Source: Bog-375 sp049698695
GTDB lineage: Bacteria; Acidobacteriota; Terriglobia; Bryobacterales; Bryobacteraceae
DNA: 64,000 nucleotides
Assembly: GCA_049698695.1 (NCBI GenBank)
Contig: JBAVYH010000105.1
Span: forward strand, 11,106 to 75,105
Reading direction: 5' to 3'
How positions within the stretch are numbered: position 1 is the first letter of the stretch; every line of letters begins with the position of its first letter. A program made the translations under genes and the position numbers. Shown piece after piece: positions 43,092 through 52,608 of the stretch. The notes beneath the pieces were generated by a model that saw only the letters and a program-made list of their open reading frames with translations, ran no database searches and was not told where the DNA came from.

Positions 43092-43435
43092 TTTTTCTGA
43101 AATCACCTGACGCGCAATTTTAGCATCGAGCACGGAGCTTCCGGCGCATGCTTCCTGTTGAGGCGCCCTCGGCCGAAAAGTATGGAGACGCGGTCCATGG
43201 TTCGGTATCGCGTAATTCGGTATCGCGTAAAAAGTACCGTGCCCTAACGTCCATCATCACTACTGGCATAGGCGCGTCCGTGCGCGTCGCGATTTTCTGC
43301 GTCCCTTCGGATAAAAGCGCACAAAAAATCTGCGCGGGTGTGACGTGCGGTACCGGAATCCGGTGTCGTGCAGCCCCATCCCCGGGAGGTTGGTAGCCGG
43401 CTTGCGTCTAAATGATGCGGGGGGAGGAACTGAAG
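43092..43435. other. divergent intergenic region with 15-bp tandem repeat
   Basis: Between the TolC-like and OmpA-family starts. TTCGGTATCGCGTAA occurs twice back to back (43,201-43,215 and 43,216-43,230), a candidate regulatory site for either gene. No protein-like frame. Confidence 0.5.
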
Positions 43436-45013
43436 ATGAAGTATCTAGTCTTATTCAGCATTTCCATCATCTTATTGGCCGGATCGCCGGCTGCCGGGCA
43501 GGAAGCAACCATAAAGAAGGATGTGGTGCCTATCTATAAGGTGACCGTCGTCCAGCGCTCGGTCCAGGCAATCAATTACGAATACCGTGCCGGGCCGACT
43601 AAGATCGATTTTCGCGGTACGGTGCTGCTGCCGAAGGGCAAGGGCGAAGCGACCGTGGAATCGGAGCGAGGCCGCACGGAAATCGACGCCAGGTTCGAAA
43701 ACATGACGTCACCGGCACAGTACGGCCGGGGATACCTCACTTACACCTTGTGGGCCATTACACCGGAAGGAGCGGCGCACAACCTGGGAGAAATCGTGCC
43801 CAACGGCTCCAATAAGGCCAGCCTGCGTGTGACCACGGACCTACAGGCATTCGGTCTGATTGTCACCGCGGAACCGTACTCGGTAGCACACCAACCGAGC
43901 GATGTGGTGGTGTTGGAGAACCAGGTTCGCCCCGACACGGTGGGGCAGATACTGCCGATCGAAGTCAAATATGAATTGATGCCGCGCGGCCACTACACCT
44001 TGGAACTGGACAACAATCTCCAGACGGCCGTGGCCAACATGCCGAAAGTCTCGATGAACCGATACGAGGCGCTGCTGGAACTCTATGAAGCGCAGAATGC
44101 AATCGGAATTGCACGCACAGCCGGCGCCGGCAAATATGCTGCGGGCACGCTCGACAGAGCGCAGACTCTGCTCAGCGAGGCCCAGTGTCTCCAGGCGAGC
44201 AAATCCGCGACCAACACCGTAGTGCAGGACGCCCGCGATGCCGCGGAAACCGCGGAGGATGCCAGGGTGATCGCAGAGCGGCGTGTTCAGCAAGAGAAGC
44301 TTGCCACGGCCCAGCAAGAGGCCGCTAAGGCCCGCGAGGCGCACGAGCAAACGATAGCCGCATTGCGGACGGCAAAGGCCGAGGCGGATGCCGCACGGGC
44401 CCAAGCCGAAGCCGCACGCGCAGCGCAGCATAGGGCCGAAGCCGAGGCAGCCGAAACCCGCCAGCAGGCTGAGCAAGCGGAGGCTGCGCGCGCTGCCGCC
44501 CAGGCCGCCCAGACTCCCGCGTTGCGAGAGGCTGGCGCCCAGAAGACTGAATTACGCAGTCAGCTTTTGGAGCGATTGAACGGCGTTTTACCCACGATCG
44601 ACACGCCGCGCGGGCTGGTAGTCACTGTCGGAGACTCCGCTTTCAACGGATCGGAACTGCGGGAAGGGGTTGCGAGCCAGGTGACTCAGTTGGCTGTGAT
44701 CGTGACGTCTCATCCGGGGCTGCGAGTGGACGTCGAGGGTTTTGCAGACAGCGCGAACAGCCAGGCGATTTCAGCGGCACGGGCCGAGGCGATTGGCCGG
44801 GTTTTGATGAGTCAGGGTATTCCGGGCAATGCCATCTCGGCTCGCGGTCTGGGCGATTCGCGGCCCCTGGTGGCGAACACCAGCGCGGCGAACCGCAAAG
44901 AAAACCGGCGGGTCGAAGTCGTGATTTCCGGCCAGCCGATTGGCAATCTGGCCACCTGGGACAGAACTTATGGCCTGATGATCCCGCGCGCCATGAGGCC
45001 CGAAGGCCGTTGA
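43436..45013 (+). CDS. OmpA-family outer-membrane/peptidoglycan-associated protein
   Basis: Exported protein of 525 residues. Signal peptide YLVLFSISIILLAGSPAAGQ; an N-terminal beta domain (35-215) unknown to me (VVQRSVQAINYEYRAGPTKI); a long Ala/Glu/Arg-rich coiled coil (about 245-375: AAKAREAHEQTIAALRTAKA); then an OmpA C-terminal domain (GLRVDVEGFADSANSQAISA, ARAEAIGRVLMSQGIPGNAI, NRKENRRVEVVISG) that binds peptidoglycan. The coiled coil may span the periplasm. ATG at 43436 follows GGGGAGG at nine bases. Confidence 0.88.
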   Translation: MKYLVLFSISIILLAGSPAAGQEATIKKDVVPIYKVTVVQRSVQAINYEYRAGPTKIDFRGTVLLPKGKGEATVESERGRTEIDARFENMTSPAQYGRGYLTYTLWAITPEGAAHNLGEIVPNGSNKASLRVTTDLQAFGLIVTAEPYSVAHQPSDVVVLENQVRPDTVGQILPIEVKYELMPRGHYTLELDNNLQTAVANMPKVSMNRYEALLELYEAQNAIGIARTAGAGKYAAGTLDRAQTLLSEAQCLQASKSATNTVVQDARDAAETAEDARVIAERRVQQEKLATAQQEAAKAREAHEQTIAALRTAKAEADAARAQAEAARAAQHRAEAEAAETRQQAEQAEAARAAAQAAQTPALREAGAQKTELRSQLLERLNGVLPTIDTPRGLVVTVGDSAFNGSELREGVASQVTQLAVIVTSHPGLRVDVEGFADSANSQAISAARAEAIGRVLMSQGIPGNAISARGLGDSRPLVANTSAANRKENRRVEVVISGQPIGNLATWDRTYGLMIPRAMRPEGR

Positions 45014-45289
45014 CCCGCGAGACTTCAATGCTGAGGCGAAACTGGCCGCTCTACGGCTCGCGGCGCCGAGCAATGGTCAGGCACGAGCCACGGGCAGAGC
45101 CCAACATCACCCGGCTCCGGAGGCACGAGATGCCCAGTTACCACGAGGTGACTGGGCACACCTTCGGCTATCGCGCGACAGGATTCTGTGAGCGCCGGGC
45201 GAGCGACATCGGGCATCGCGTATGCTGCGCCCGCAATGAGCTGCTGCTCTACAACAACGAATTCAGCGAGTTACTTGGAAGATGCGTTA

Positions 45290-45532
45290 CTAGCAGGCGT
45301 AGCGAACGGTCGGTTGCGGCATCCTGGGCGCTTCGACGCTTCGATCATCCGTGGCTAGTAGAAACCCGAACTGAACAGGCTCATTCCCTTCATCGAGCCA
45401 ATCCAATCCGCAAAGTCGCAGTTCGACCACATCGGTGTAGCCCGCAGCGGCCAGACGCATCCTTGATCGCGTCCTGGCTAGCACAACGGCTTCCACAATG
45501 TTGCCGTCGGGTAGCCGAATCAACGTGTACAT
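45290..45532 (-). CDS. small hypothetical protein
   Basis: Protein of 80 residues, MYTLIRLPDGNIVEAVVLAR and then SRMRLAAAGYTDVVELRLCG, ending NEPVQFGFLLATDDRSVEAP-type sequence. The first 50 residues have a neat beta-strand pattern suggestive of a small SH3-like or barrel domain. AAGGAG lies nine bases before the ATG, which supports it as a real gene. No family recognised and no partner gene adjacent. Confidence 0.55.
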   Translation of the reverse strand: MYTLIRLPDGNIVEAVVLARTRSRMRLAAAGYTDVVELRLCGLDWLDEGNEPVQFGFLLATDDRSVEAPRMPQPTVRYAC

Positions 45533-45856
45533 TCTGAGTTTCTCCTTGGGGAGGGTAACCTGATTTTGCACGCAAATGAGGGGACACGGCAATACTCACC
45601 TTGGTTATGTGCCCGGCTTCTTAGAGGGACCAGCGCGACACCAGTACCGAAGTACCGGCCGCTGAGTAGGCGCGAGAGGCGGACCGCATGCGCGTCGCCG
45701 CCGGAAACTCCTCTGGCGCTAGCCCTGCCGTTTCGCGACGACCGGAACAGCGCCGGCGCCATCGAGCCACGGGGAACGTGCGCCACGGTGGGACCCGCGA
45801 CGAGATGTTGTTAGCAAGCGCACAACCCCTCGGGGGTGGGCTGAAGACGGCGCGGT
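45533..45856. other. intergenic region before the second ECF sigma gene
   Basis: 324 bases, GC-rich, without a supported gene. Open frames here are chance products of composition. It should contain the promoter of the sigma/anti-sigma operon but no clear -35/-10 pair was found. Confidence 0.4.
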
Positions 45857-46495
45857 ATGATGGAGAATCACCCCATGACGGCTCCCAGTCTTGCCGAAAC
45901 CGACGAAGCCGCGCTGGTGGCGCAATCGCGCGAGGGCGACGGGCGTGCGTTCGGCGAACTGGTGAGACGTTACGAGGGGAAAATCTTCCGTCTTGCCCAG
46001 CACGTAACGCAAAACCGCGAGGACGCAGAAGACGTGTTGCAAGAAACGTTCCTGAAGGCCTACGAGCACCTCGACCAGTTCCAGGGGACGGCGAGGTTTT
46101 ATACGTGGATCGTGCGGATCGCGGTGAACCAGGCGCTGATGAAACTACGGCGACGGCGAACCGATAGATCGGTCTCGCTCGATGAGGCGATCGACACGGG
46201 AGAGGACACGATTGTTCGCGAGGTCGCGGCATGGGACGAGAATCCGGAACAGAAATTCTCACGGGCGGAGTTTGGCCAGATTCTGGATGCGGCCATCCTG
46301 GGTCTGGAGCCGGCGTACCGGTCTGTCTTTGTATTGCGGGACATCGATGAGCTTTCGACGGAGGAAACTGCAGATGCTTTGGGCCTGTCCATTCCCGCAG
46401 TGAAGAGCAGATTGCTGCGGGCCCGCCTGCAGTTGCGCGAAAAACTGACGCGCCACTTCAAACGCAAGGGGGACGACGCGTTTGCTTACCTGTAA
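45857..46495 (+). CDS. RpoE-type ECF RNA polymerase sigma factor
   Basis: Protein of 212 residues. Region 2: AFGELVRRYEGKIFRLAQHV, NREDAEDVLQETFLKAYEHL, FYTWIVRIAVNQALMKLRRR. Region 4: LEPAYRSVFVLRDIDELSTE, ETADALGLSIPAVKSRLLRA, RLQLREKLTRHF. Matches RpoE/SigW-like sigma factors. ATG at 45857 or 45860. The downstream zinc-finger anti-sigma gene overlaps its end by 14 bases, so both are co-translated. Confidence 0.93.
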   Translation: MMENHPMTAPSLAETDEAALVAQSREGDGRAFGELVRRYEGKIFRLAQHVTQNREDAEDVLQETFLKAYEHLDQFQGTARFYTWIVRIAVNQALMKLRRRRTDRSVSLDEAIDTGEDTIVREVAAWDENPEQKFSRAEFGQILDAAILGLEPAYRSVFVLRDIDELSTEETADALGLSIPAVKSRLLRARLQLREKLTRHFKRKGDDAFAYL

Positions 46496-46733
46496 AGACT
46501 TCCTGCACGAGTTGAGCGACTACCTGGACGAGAACCTTGACGCGGAGATCAGGGCCAAGCTGGAGACCCACATCGCCGAATGCCCTAATTGCTGGGTGAT
46601 TGCGGACACCACCCGCAAGACGATCCAGATTTACAAAGGCATGGATCCCTACCCGGTTCCGGCCGACGTGCAGTCGCGGCTGATGCAGGCCCTGGAACGG
46701 AAGATGGCGGCCAAGCAAAAAAGCAACACCTGA
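46482..46733 (+). CDS. zinc-finger anti-sigma factor (zf-HC2)
   Basis: Small protein of 83 residues with the HX3CX2C zinc motif (THIAECPNCWV) preceded by TCKDFLHELSDYLDENLDAE. It should bind and hold the ECF sigma factor encoded upstream; unlike many anti-sigma factors it has no transmembrane helix, so release must be by a soluble signal such as redox change at the zinc site. Starts at TTG 46482, overlapping the sigma gene by 14 bases. Confidence 0.88.
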   Translation: MLTCKDFLHELSDYLDENLDAEIRAKLETHIAECPNCWVIADTTRKTIQIYKGMDPYPVPADVQSRLMQALERKMAAKQKSNT

Positions 46734-46783
46734 GGCCGAACGAGACGTTCCGGCGAAGCGACGCGGCCCCCGACTGTTCGAGA

Positions 46784-48823
46784 CTATTGCACCGCGACGG
46801 TGACATTCGCCTGGCTGCGCCGCGCGGTGGCCGCCGTACCGCCGGCAACGGTGAGCGACACTGTCGCCCCGGTAGAGATGGTAGGCGGCACGATAGTGTT
46901 GATCTGGATCAGCCCGGCCACCGAGCCGCCGGCTGCCCCGGCATAACTGACCACGGCGGGCTGCCCGCCGATGGTGACCTGGACGGGATCGTTGACGACG
47001 TCAGTGGCGCTGGCGATCACTCCATCGGCGAGCGGCGACACCAGAGTGCCCATGCCCGTCACGTAGATCACAATCGTGGATCCCCGCGAGGCGGCATTTT
47101 TCGCGGAGTTGATGGTGTAGCTACCCGAGCTGGCGCTGTAGTTCAAAATGGCGCCTTGCCCGGTTCCCAGACCTCCCAAGGTAAAGATTCCGGGATCTTC
47201 GGCCACCGCGAGGACCGGGTAGGTGTTGGTAAACGACGCGCCGTCCCAAACCACTACCGAAACGCTCGAGTTCGCGGTGCCCACCAGTGTGGACAACTCA
47301 AACGGCACGACGGCGTTGATCTGGTTGTTGGACAGCATGATGATGGGGGCGTAAACGGTGTGGTTGCCGGCCGGCGTGAGAGTTACATCCCAGAAGGTGA
47401 AAGCAATCCGGTAGTTGTTCAAGGAATTGGCGGGGTCGGGCACGGTAGTGGGGAAAGACTGCACGCCGACGACGGTGGTAAGTGGAACGGTATACGCCAC
47501 CAGCGGCCCAAGATTCCGGCCGAAGATGGATACGATCTCTCCCGGCGAGACCGCGGTCTGGCCCGTGGCCACCGGGTCAGCATCGGTCCCGACCTGCGTC
47601 GAGCGCAGCAGGTAGCTGGCGGCGTTGGTCACTGCGGTGATCGCCATAGCTGTGCTGGAGAGCACGGTAAATGTAGCCGGCCCCCCTGGCGCCTGCGCGG
47701 GGTTGTTGGGCGGCGCCGGATTGGTCACGAATACGCATAGCGTGGCAGGGTTTTGCAGCAGGGCGGAAGCATGCGGGATGGTGGCCTCCAGCACCTGTTG
47801 GCTCAGCAGAGTAGCGGTCAACTGCGTGGGCGTGCCGACGGGCGCGCCGTTGAGCGCGCACGCTCCTCCGACTTGCTGTTCGATAGTCACCACCGAAGTC
47901 GCGAAGAAATTCTGCCCATTGATGGTGATCAACGGATCGACCGCCGGATCTTGCACGATCACCGCCGGATAGATGGAAGTCAGCGAGGGCGGGCCAGCCG
48001 AAACCACCAGGTTTACCGACACGGTAATCGGTGCGCTGCCGGAAGTGGTCGGAGCGATTGTGATGGTGGCGCCATAGCTGCCGGGCAGCAGGGATTGCAC
48101 GGTGGTCTGGTCCAGCAGCACCGTGATCGGAACGTAGGAACCCGAAAGCGCCACGCCGCTGGTAGTCAGCCCCGAAGGCGTCGAGCCGAGCGGCCCCACG
48201 CGAACCCAAACAGGAGTGTTCGCCGCTCCCGTGCCGCCCGCGGCAGCAACCGTGACCGTGAACGGTATCGTCCCTCCGTTTGACGCCACGTCAATCTCGG
48301 AAGAGGTGGCCGCGCTTGTGGCGGGAAAAGCGGGCCAGGGCGCGCCCGTGGTGTAGGCAAACGTGAGTGTGCCGTTGCTGCTGGATGTGGCAGGAGTGTA
48401 GTTGGCGGACGGGGAGATCAACACCAGGGAGGAAGGCGGATTGGACACCATCAAGGTAACGGGAATGGTGAGGCTCAAGCTCGCCGGGAAGGTCGAAATC
48501 GCGATCGAGCCGGGATAACTTCCGGGCGCCAGGCCGGTGGGATTGGCGGTCAAGGTTAGCGCCAGAGGCGAATATCCGGAGGCCGGGGTAACTACCAGCC
48601 AGGCGGGGGTGGAAGAGGCCTGCGCCAGCACCACAGTCGAACTGGCTGTGCCGGTTGGCAGCGTCACGGTCATTTTCGTCGACGCCGGCAGGGTGGCACT
48701 GCCGACCTGATAGGAAAAAGTCACCGATGCGGGCGAGACGGTAATGCCCGTCGAACTCGCTGCCCAAGCACTGCCGGCAACGAGCGCTGCCAGCGCCCAG
48801 CCAAGGATGCGCGCCATTTTCAT
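46784..48823 (-). CDS. secreted beta-rich protein with TIGR03437 (Solibacter-type) C-terminal domain
   Basis: Protein of 679 residues. Signal peptide GWALAALVAGSAWA; two or more Ig-like repeats (ITVSPASVTFSYQVGSATLP, LISPSANYTPATSSSNGTL), an IPT/TIG-like unit (TSIYPAVIVQDPAVDPLITI, NGQNFFATSVVTIEQQ) and the C-terminal domain AITAVTNAASYL, VSPGEIVSIFGRNLGP, NQINAVVPFELS, GTGQGAILNYSASSG, IVIYVTGMGTL, VTIGGQPAVVSYAGAA, LIQINTIVPP, VTVAVQ. That order is the TIGR03437 signature, first defined in Solibacter and strongly tied to Acidobacteria. Likely extracellular; function unknown. Confidence 0.9.
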   Translation of the reverse strand: MKMARILGWALAALVAGSAWAASSTGITVSPASVTFSYQVGSATLPASTKMTVTLPTGTASSTVVLAQASSTPAWLVVTPASGYSPLALTLTANPTGLAPGSYPGSIAISTFPASLSLTIPVTLMVSNPPSSLVLISPSANYTPATSSSNGTLTFAYTTGAPWPAFPATSAATSSEIDVASNGGTIPFTVTVAAAGGTGAANTPVWVRVGPLGSTPSGLTTSGVALSGSYVPITVLLDQTTVQSLLPGSYGATITIAPTTSGSAPITVSVNLVVSAGPPSLTSIYPAVIVQDPAVDPLITINGQNFFATSVVTIEQQVGGACALNGAPVGTPTQLTATLLSQQVLEATIPHASALLQNPATLCVFVTNPAPPNNPAQAPGGPATFTVLSSTAMAITAVTNAASYLLRSTQVGTDADPVATGQTAVSPGEIVSIFGRNLGPLVAYTVPLTTVVGVQSFPTTVPDPANSLNNYRIAFTFWDVTLTPAGNHTVYAPIIMLSNNQINAVVPFELSTLVGTANSSVSVVVWDGASFTNTYPVLAVAEDPGIFTLGGLGTGQGAILNYSASSGSYTINSAKNAASRGSTIVIYVTGMGTLVSPLADGVIASATDVVNDPVQVTIGGQPAVVSYAGAAGGSVAGLIQINTIVPPTISTGATVSLTVAGGTAATARRSQANVTVAVQ

Positions 48824-49066
48824 GATGGTTATATCGGCGCAGACGCTGCCGAACTTTAGAGGCGGCCAGACGCGCGGCCAGTCGTCTTCTTCGGGGCCCC
48901 GCCACAGCCACAGCCAGCCGCCGCATGATATGCTGAAGCCGGATGTGAAACCACGAGCGTAAGGCCATTATTTTGTTCGGGCTAACGCGGGATTTGCGGA
49001 TGCCTGCCACGTGCTGCCCACGCCCGTTGAAAGGCCGGAGAGCCCAAAGAAAAGACGAGGACATCG

Positions 49067-49675
49067 ATGCACCTCATCCCCACACAGGAGGAAGTGGTCG
49101 CCGTGCTGCGAGAAACCGGAGCATTGCGCGACGGCCATTTTGAATACCCCACCGGTCTGCACTCCAACGAGTACCTCAAGGTGCCGCTGGCGATGCGTTA
49201 TTCCCGGCATCAGCGCATGATGTCGGTGGGTTTGAGCCGGCTGTTGCGCGCCCATCCGGAAATCCGCGCCATCGCCAAGGACCTCTCGATGGTGGCGCCG
49301 ACCACCGGCGGGCTGGCGCTGGCCTTTGGCTTGTGCGACGCCCTGCGCTCGCGCCAGGTGTACTGGGCGGAGCGGGAGCACACCCAGGACCCGCTTCGTT
49401 TCCGCCAGTTCCTGCGACCGGAACCGGGCGAGCCGGTGGTGTTGGTGGACGACATCCTGCGCACGGGCCATCAGTTGAACGAATTGAAAATGCTGCTGGA
49501 GTCCTACAACGCAAAAGTGGTGGGACTGGCGGTGGCTGTTTACCAGCCCAATCCAACGACGGTAAGCGTCGGCGACCTCCCGCTGTATTATCTGGCCAAG
49601 CTTGACGCCAGTTACTATGTCGACGGGGAGCACTGCGAATGGTGCAAGCGGGGCGTGCCCCTGGAAAAGGCCTGA
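49067..49675 (+). CDS. PyrE-like phosphoribosyltransferase
   Basis: Protein of 202 residues of the type I PRTase fold. The PRPP-binding loop is VVLVDDILRTG (124-134). Similarity to orotate phosphoribosyltransferase shows in EYPTGLHSNEYLKVPLAMRY and in the C-terminal pair CEWCKRGVPL. True pyrE usually has a longer N-terminal region and other neighbours, so the substrate may be another base. A ribosome-binding site (GAGGA) is eight bases before the ATG. The methyltransferase gene starts 32 bases after the stop. Confidence 0.82.
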   Translation: MHLIPTQEEVVAVLRETGALRDGHFEYPTGLHSNEYLKVPLAMRYSRHQRMMSVGLSRLLRAHPEIRAIAKDLSMVAPTTGGLALAFGLCDALRSRQVYWAEREHTQDPLRFRQFLRPEPGEPVVLVDDILRTGHQLNELKMLLESYNAKVVGLAVAVYQPNPTTVSVGDLPLYYLAKLDASYYVDGEHCEWCKRGVPLEKA

Positions 49676-49707
49676 GGGTGCGAGAGCAAGGGCAGCGGAG
49701 CGATCTG

Positions 49708-50268
49708 GTGGCACGAAAGTCCGCCGCGAGGTGGCTGGCGATGGGCCTCTGCGCGGCCGCCCTGGGCGGCGGCCTGCGCGCTCAGGACGGCGAGCCGGCC
49801 AAACTCGCGCCGTATTACCCGACCCCGGAAACCATCGTCGACCAGATGCTGCTGTTGGGCGGCTTGAAGGCCGGCGAAAAAATGTTCGACCTCGGATCGG
49901 GCGACGGCCGCATCGTGATTATGGCGGCGCAGAAGTTCCATGCGGATGCAGTGGGCGTGGAGATCGACCCGGACTTGTGCCGCCAGAGCCTGGCGCGGAT
50001 TGCCAAGCTGGGGCTGGAAAAAAGCGCCCGCATCATTCACGGCGACCTGCTGGCGCAGAATTACAGTTCGGCAGACCTGGTGACGGTCTACCTGCTGCCG
50101 GATTCGATCAACGGCAAAGTCGAGCCGCTACTTGATCGCCAATTGAAGAAGGGCGCGCGCGTGGTGGCCCACGATTTCGAATTTCGCGCGTGGACCCCGG
50201 AGAAGGTGGAAAACATCGCCGACGACGGGGAAGGCCGCAGCCACACGTTGTACCTGTACCGGAAGTGA
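49708..50268 (+). CDS. class I methyltransferase with signal peptide (FAM173-like)
   Basis: Protein of 186 residues starting at GTG 49708. An N-terminal signal or anchor (ARWLAMGLCAAALGGGLRAQ) precedes the catalytic fold: PYYPTPETIVDQMLLLGGLK, motif I KMFDLGSGDGRIVIMAAQKF, VGVEIDPDLCRQSLARIAKL, VTVYLLPDSINGKVEPLLDR, VVAHDFEFRAWTPEKVENI. This matches the FAM173/ATPSCKMT family of protein-lysine methyltransferases, whose bacterial members often carry signals. SAM would have to reach a non-cytosolic enzyme, so the segment may be a membrane anchor facing in. The kinase gene starts five bases on. Confidence 0.83.
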   Translation: MARKSAARWLAMGLCAAALGGGLRAQDGEPAKLAPYYPTPETIVDQMLLLGGLKAGEKMFDLGSGDGRIVIMAAQKFHADAVGVEIDPDLCRQSLARIAKLGLEKSARIIHGDLLAQNYSSADLVTVYLLPDSINGKVEPLLDRQLKKGARVVAHDFEFRAWTPEKVENIADDGEGRSHTLYLYRK

Positions 50269-50272
50269 TACC

Positions 50273-51421
50273 TTGCTGGACGCACTGAGAATCGGCTGGC
50301 CGCGAGCGACGGCGTGGGCCCGGGCGGTGCTGGCCGCGGTGGCGCTGGGGTGGATCTTCTTCGGCCAGTCCGGCGCTTTTTCGATATCTTTCTACCTGAT
50401 GGCGCTGTACCTGGTCTGCGCTGTCCTGCTAGCGGTGCAAGCGCGCACGCCGCATGGCGTTTTCGCGCTGCTGGTGCTGGTTGCCGACGTCGTCTACCTG
50501 CTGGTGGCCGCGGCTTATGGCGGAGAACGGCTGCTCTGGTTCGGTCCGGTCTTCTTGCTTTACGTGCTGGCGGAAGCCCTGGCATTTTTCGGCGTGACGG
50601 AGGTGGCGCTGGTGTCGGCGGTGGCTGCTGCATTCTGCATTGCACAACCGTCGCTGGCGCTGGACTCTCTGCTGAGAACGGTGGTGGTGGGCGGCGCGTT
50701 GGCCTGCGGCGCGGCCCTCTACAAGCGGCGGATGACCACGCGCCTCGCCGCGCTCGAAGGGCGGGCCGCCAAGGCGCAGCAGGAGGCCGAGAAAGCCCGT
50801 GAAACCGAGCGCCAGCGGATCGCCTCGGATTTTCACGATGGCCCGCTGCAAAGTTTCATCAGCCTGCAAATGCGCCTCGAGATTCTGAAGAAGCTGCTGG
50901 AGCGCGATTTCGAAGCCGGCATGGAGGAGTTGCGGGGACTGCAATCCCTGGCGGTGGGACAGGTACGCGACCTGCGTATGTTCCTGAATGCGATGCGGCC
51001 GGTGGACGTGGATGGCGCCAATTTCGTGGCTACCGCGCGGCGCACTGCCGAATCGTTCCAGAAGGAAAGCGGCATTCCGGTGACGTTCAACAGCTCGGCA
51101 GGGCCGATCGGCCTGCCGCCGGAGATGACCGCCGAAGCGCTGCAGATGATTCGCGAAGCACTGCACAATGTGCAGAAGCACGCCGCGGCCACGCGTGTCG
51201 CCGTGTCGCTCGAAAAGGCCGGGGCCGGCCTGGAGATCTCGATCGAAGACAATGGACACGGCTTCGCGTTTTCCGGGTCGTATTCGCTCGAGGAGCTCGA
51301 ACTGCTGCGGCTCGGCCCGGCCAGCCTGAAGCGGCGCGCCCGCTCGCTGAACGCGGATATGCAGCTCGAATCGCGCCCCGGCCGCGGCACGGGGCTGAAG
51401 GTTCGCATCCCGCTGCAATAA
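50273..51421 (+). CDS. NarL-type sensor histidine kinase (HisKA_3)
   Basis: Membrane kinase of 382 residues. Five or six hydrophobic helices (about 15-150) form the sensor without a large periplasmic domain, then a coiled coil and the HisKA_3 H-box ERQRIASDFHDGPLQSFISL with His188. N-box ALQMIREALHNVQKHAAATR, G1 SIEDNGHGF, ending RGTGLKVRIPLQ. No LuxR-type response regulator is next to it, so it is an orphan here. TTG start at 50273, five bases after the methyltransferase stop. Confidence 0.88.
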   Translation: MLDALRIGWPRATAWARAVLAAVALGWIFFGQSGAFSISFYLMALYLVCAVLLAVQARTPHGVFALLVLVADVVYLLVAAAYGGERLLWFGPVFLLYVLAEALAFFGVTEVALVSAVAAAFCIAQPSLALDSLLRTVVVGGALACGAALYKRRMTTRLAALEGRAAKAQQEAEKARETERQRIASDFHDGPLQSFISLQMRLEILKKLLERDFEAGMEELRGLQSLAVGQVRDLRMFLNAMRPVDVDGANFVATARRTAESFQKESGIPVTFNSSAGPIGLPPEMTAEALQMIREALHNVQKHAAATRVAVSLEKAGAGLEISIEDNGHGFAFSGSYSLEELELLRLGPASLKRRARSLNADMQLESRPGRGTGLKVRIPLQ

Positions 51422-51450
51422 GGGGTCCGGCGTGTGGTACGCTTATCGCC

Positions 51451-52608
51451 GTGAACGTCGGTATCACCTGTTATCCAACCTACGGCGGCAGCGGCATCGT
51501 CGCCACCGAACTCGGCATGGAACTGGCCGCGCGCGGGCACGAGGTCCACTTCATCACCTACGCCAACCCGATCCGCCTCGACCCCTGTTCGCCGCGCATC
51601 CATTACCACGAAGTCGAAGTCTCAAATTATCCGCTGTTCCAATACCCGCCCTATTGCCTGGCGCTGGCGTCGCGCATGGCGGATGTGGCCGAAGCCTACG
51701 CGCTCGACCTTCTGCACGTGCATTACGCCATCCCGCACTCCATCTCCGCCATGCTGGCGCAGCAGATTCTGGCGCCCAAGCGCCGTCTGCCTTTCATCAC
51801 CACATTGCACGGCACCGATATTACGCTAGTGGGAACCGATCCTTCCTACTTCCCCATCACCAAGTTTTCGATCGAGCGATCCGACGGTATTACTGCCATC
51901 AGCGAATACCTGCGCCAGCAGACGGTGGACGTGTTTGGCATCGGCGACCAGATCCGCGTGATCAAGAACTTCGTCAACTGCGATCTGTACCATCCCGATA
52001 ACTCGAAGAGCGGCGCCGCGGCGTACTCGCCCGATGGTGAGAAGCTGTTGATTCACCTTTCCAACTTCCGTCCGGTCAAGCGCGTGCTCGACTGTGTCCG
52101 CATCCTGACCGAGGTGCGCCGCAAGGTGCCTGCGCGGCTGCTGATGGTGGGCGACGGTCCCGACCGGCTGCCGGCCGAGCACCTGGCGCGCGAGTTGAAG
52201 GTGGATCGCCATGTCTTGTTCCTCGGCAAACAGGACCACGTGGAGCGCATCATCCCTCTGGCGCACGTGCTGCTGATGCCGAGCGATCTGGAGTCGTTCG
52301 GGCTGGTGGCGCTCGAAGCCATGGCGTGCGGCGTAGTGCCGGTGGCCACCCGCGTGGGCGGCGTGCCCGAGCTCATCACCGACGGCGAAGACGGTTACCT
52401 GGAAGCCCCAGGCGACATCGCTGCGCAGGCCGCCCGCGTGGCCGCGCTGCTGAACGACGACGCGCTGCATTCGCGCATGGCCGGCGCCGGCCGCTGGAAC
52501 GCCTCCGAGCGCTTCTGCTCGGAGAAAATCATCCCGCAATACGAGCAATATTACGAAGACGTGGTGGCAGGGAGGCAGGGGGCGGCGCAAGCGGGAGGTC
52601 AAGGCTGA
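51451..52608 (+). CDS. bshA: N-acetyl-alpha-D-glucosaminyl L-malate synthase BshA
   Basis: GT4 glycosyltransferase of 385 residues that joins GlcNAc to L-malate, the first step of bacillithiol synthesis. Family-specific blocks are GITCYPTYGGSGIVATELGM, HEVHFITYANPIRLDP, LHVHYAIPHSISAMLAQQIL, TLHGTDITLVGTDPSYFPIT, NFRPVKRVLDCVRILTEVRR, and the EX7E motif in ESFGLVALEAMACG. GTG start at 51451, 29 bases after the kinase gene. bshB and bshC are not in the window. Confidence 0.95.
   Translation: MNVGITCYPTYGGSGIVATELGMELAARGHEVHFITYANPIRLDPCSPRIHYHEVEVSNYPLFQYPPYCLALASRMADVAEAYALDLLHVHYAIPHSISAMLAQQILAPKRRLPFITTLHGTDITLVGTDPSYFPITKFSIERSDGITAISEYLRQQTVDVFGIGDQIRVIKNFVNCDLYHPDNSKSGAAAYSPDGEKLLIHLSNFRPVKRVLDCVRILTEVRRKVPARLLMVGDGPDRLPAEHLARELKVDRHVLFLGKQDHVERIIPLAHVLLMPSDLESFGLVALEAMACGVVPVATRVGGVPELITDGEDGYLEAPGDIAAQAARVAALLNDDALHSRMAGAGRWNASERFCSEKIIPQYEQYYEDVVAGRQGAAQAGGQG

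Noticed and set aside
45010..45537. 175-codon plus-strand frame after the OmpA-family gene
   Set aside because: Antisense to the better supported 80-residue protein and lacks protein-like hydrophobic pattern.
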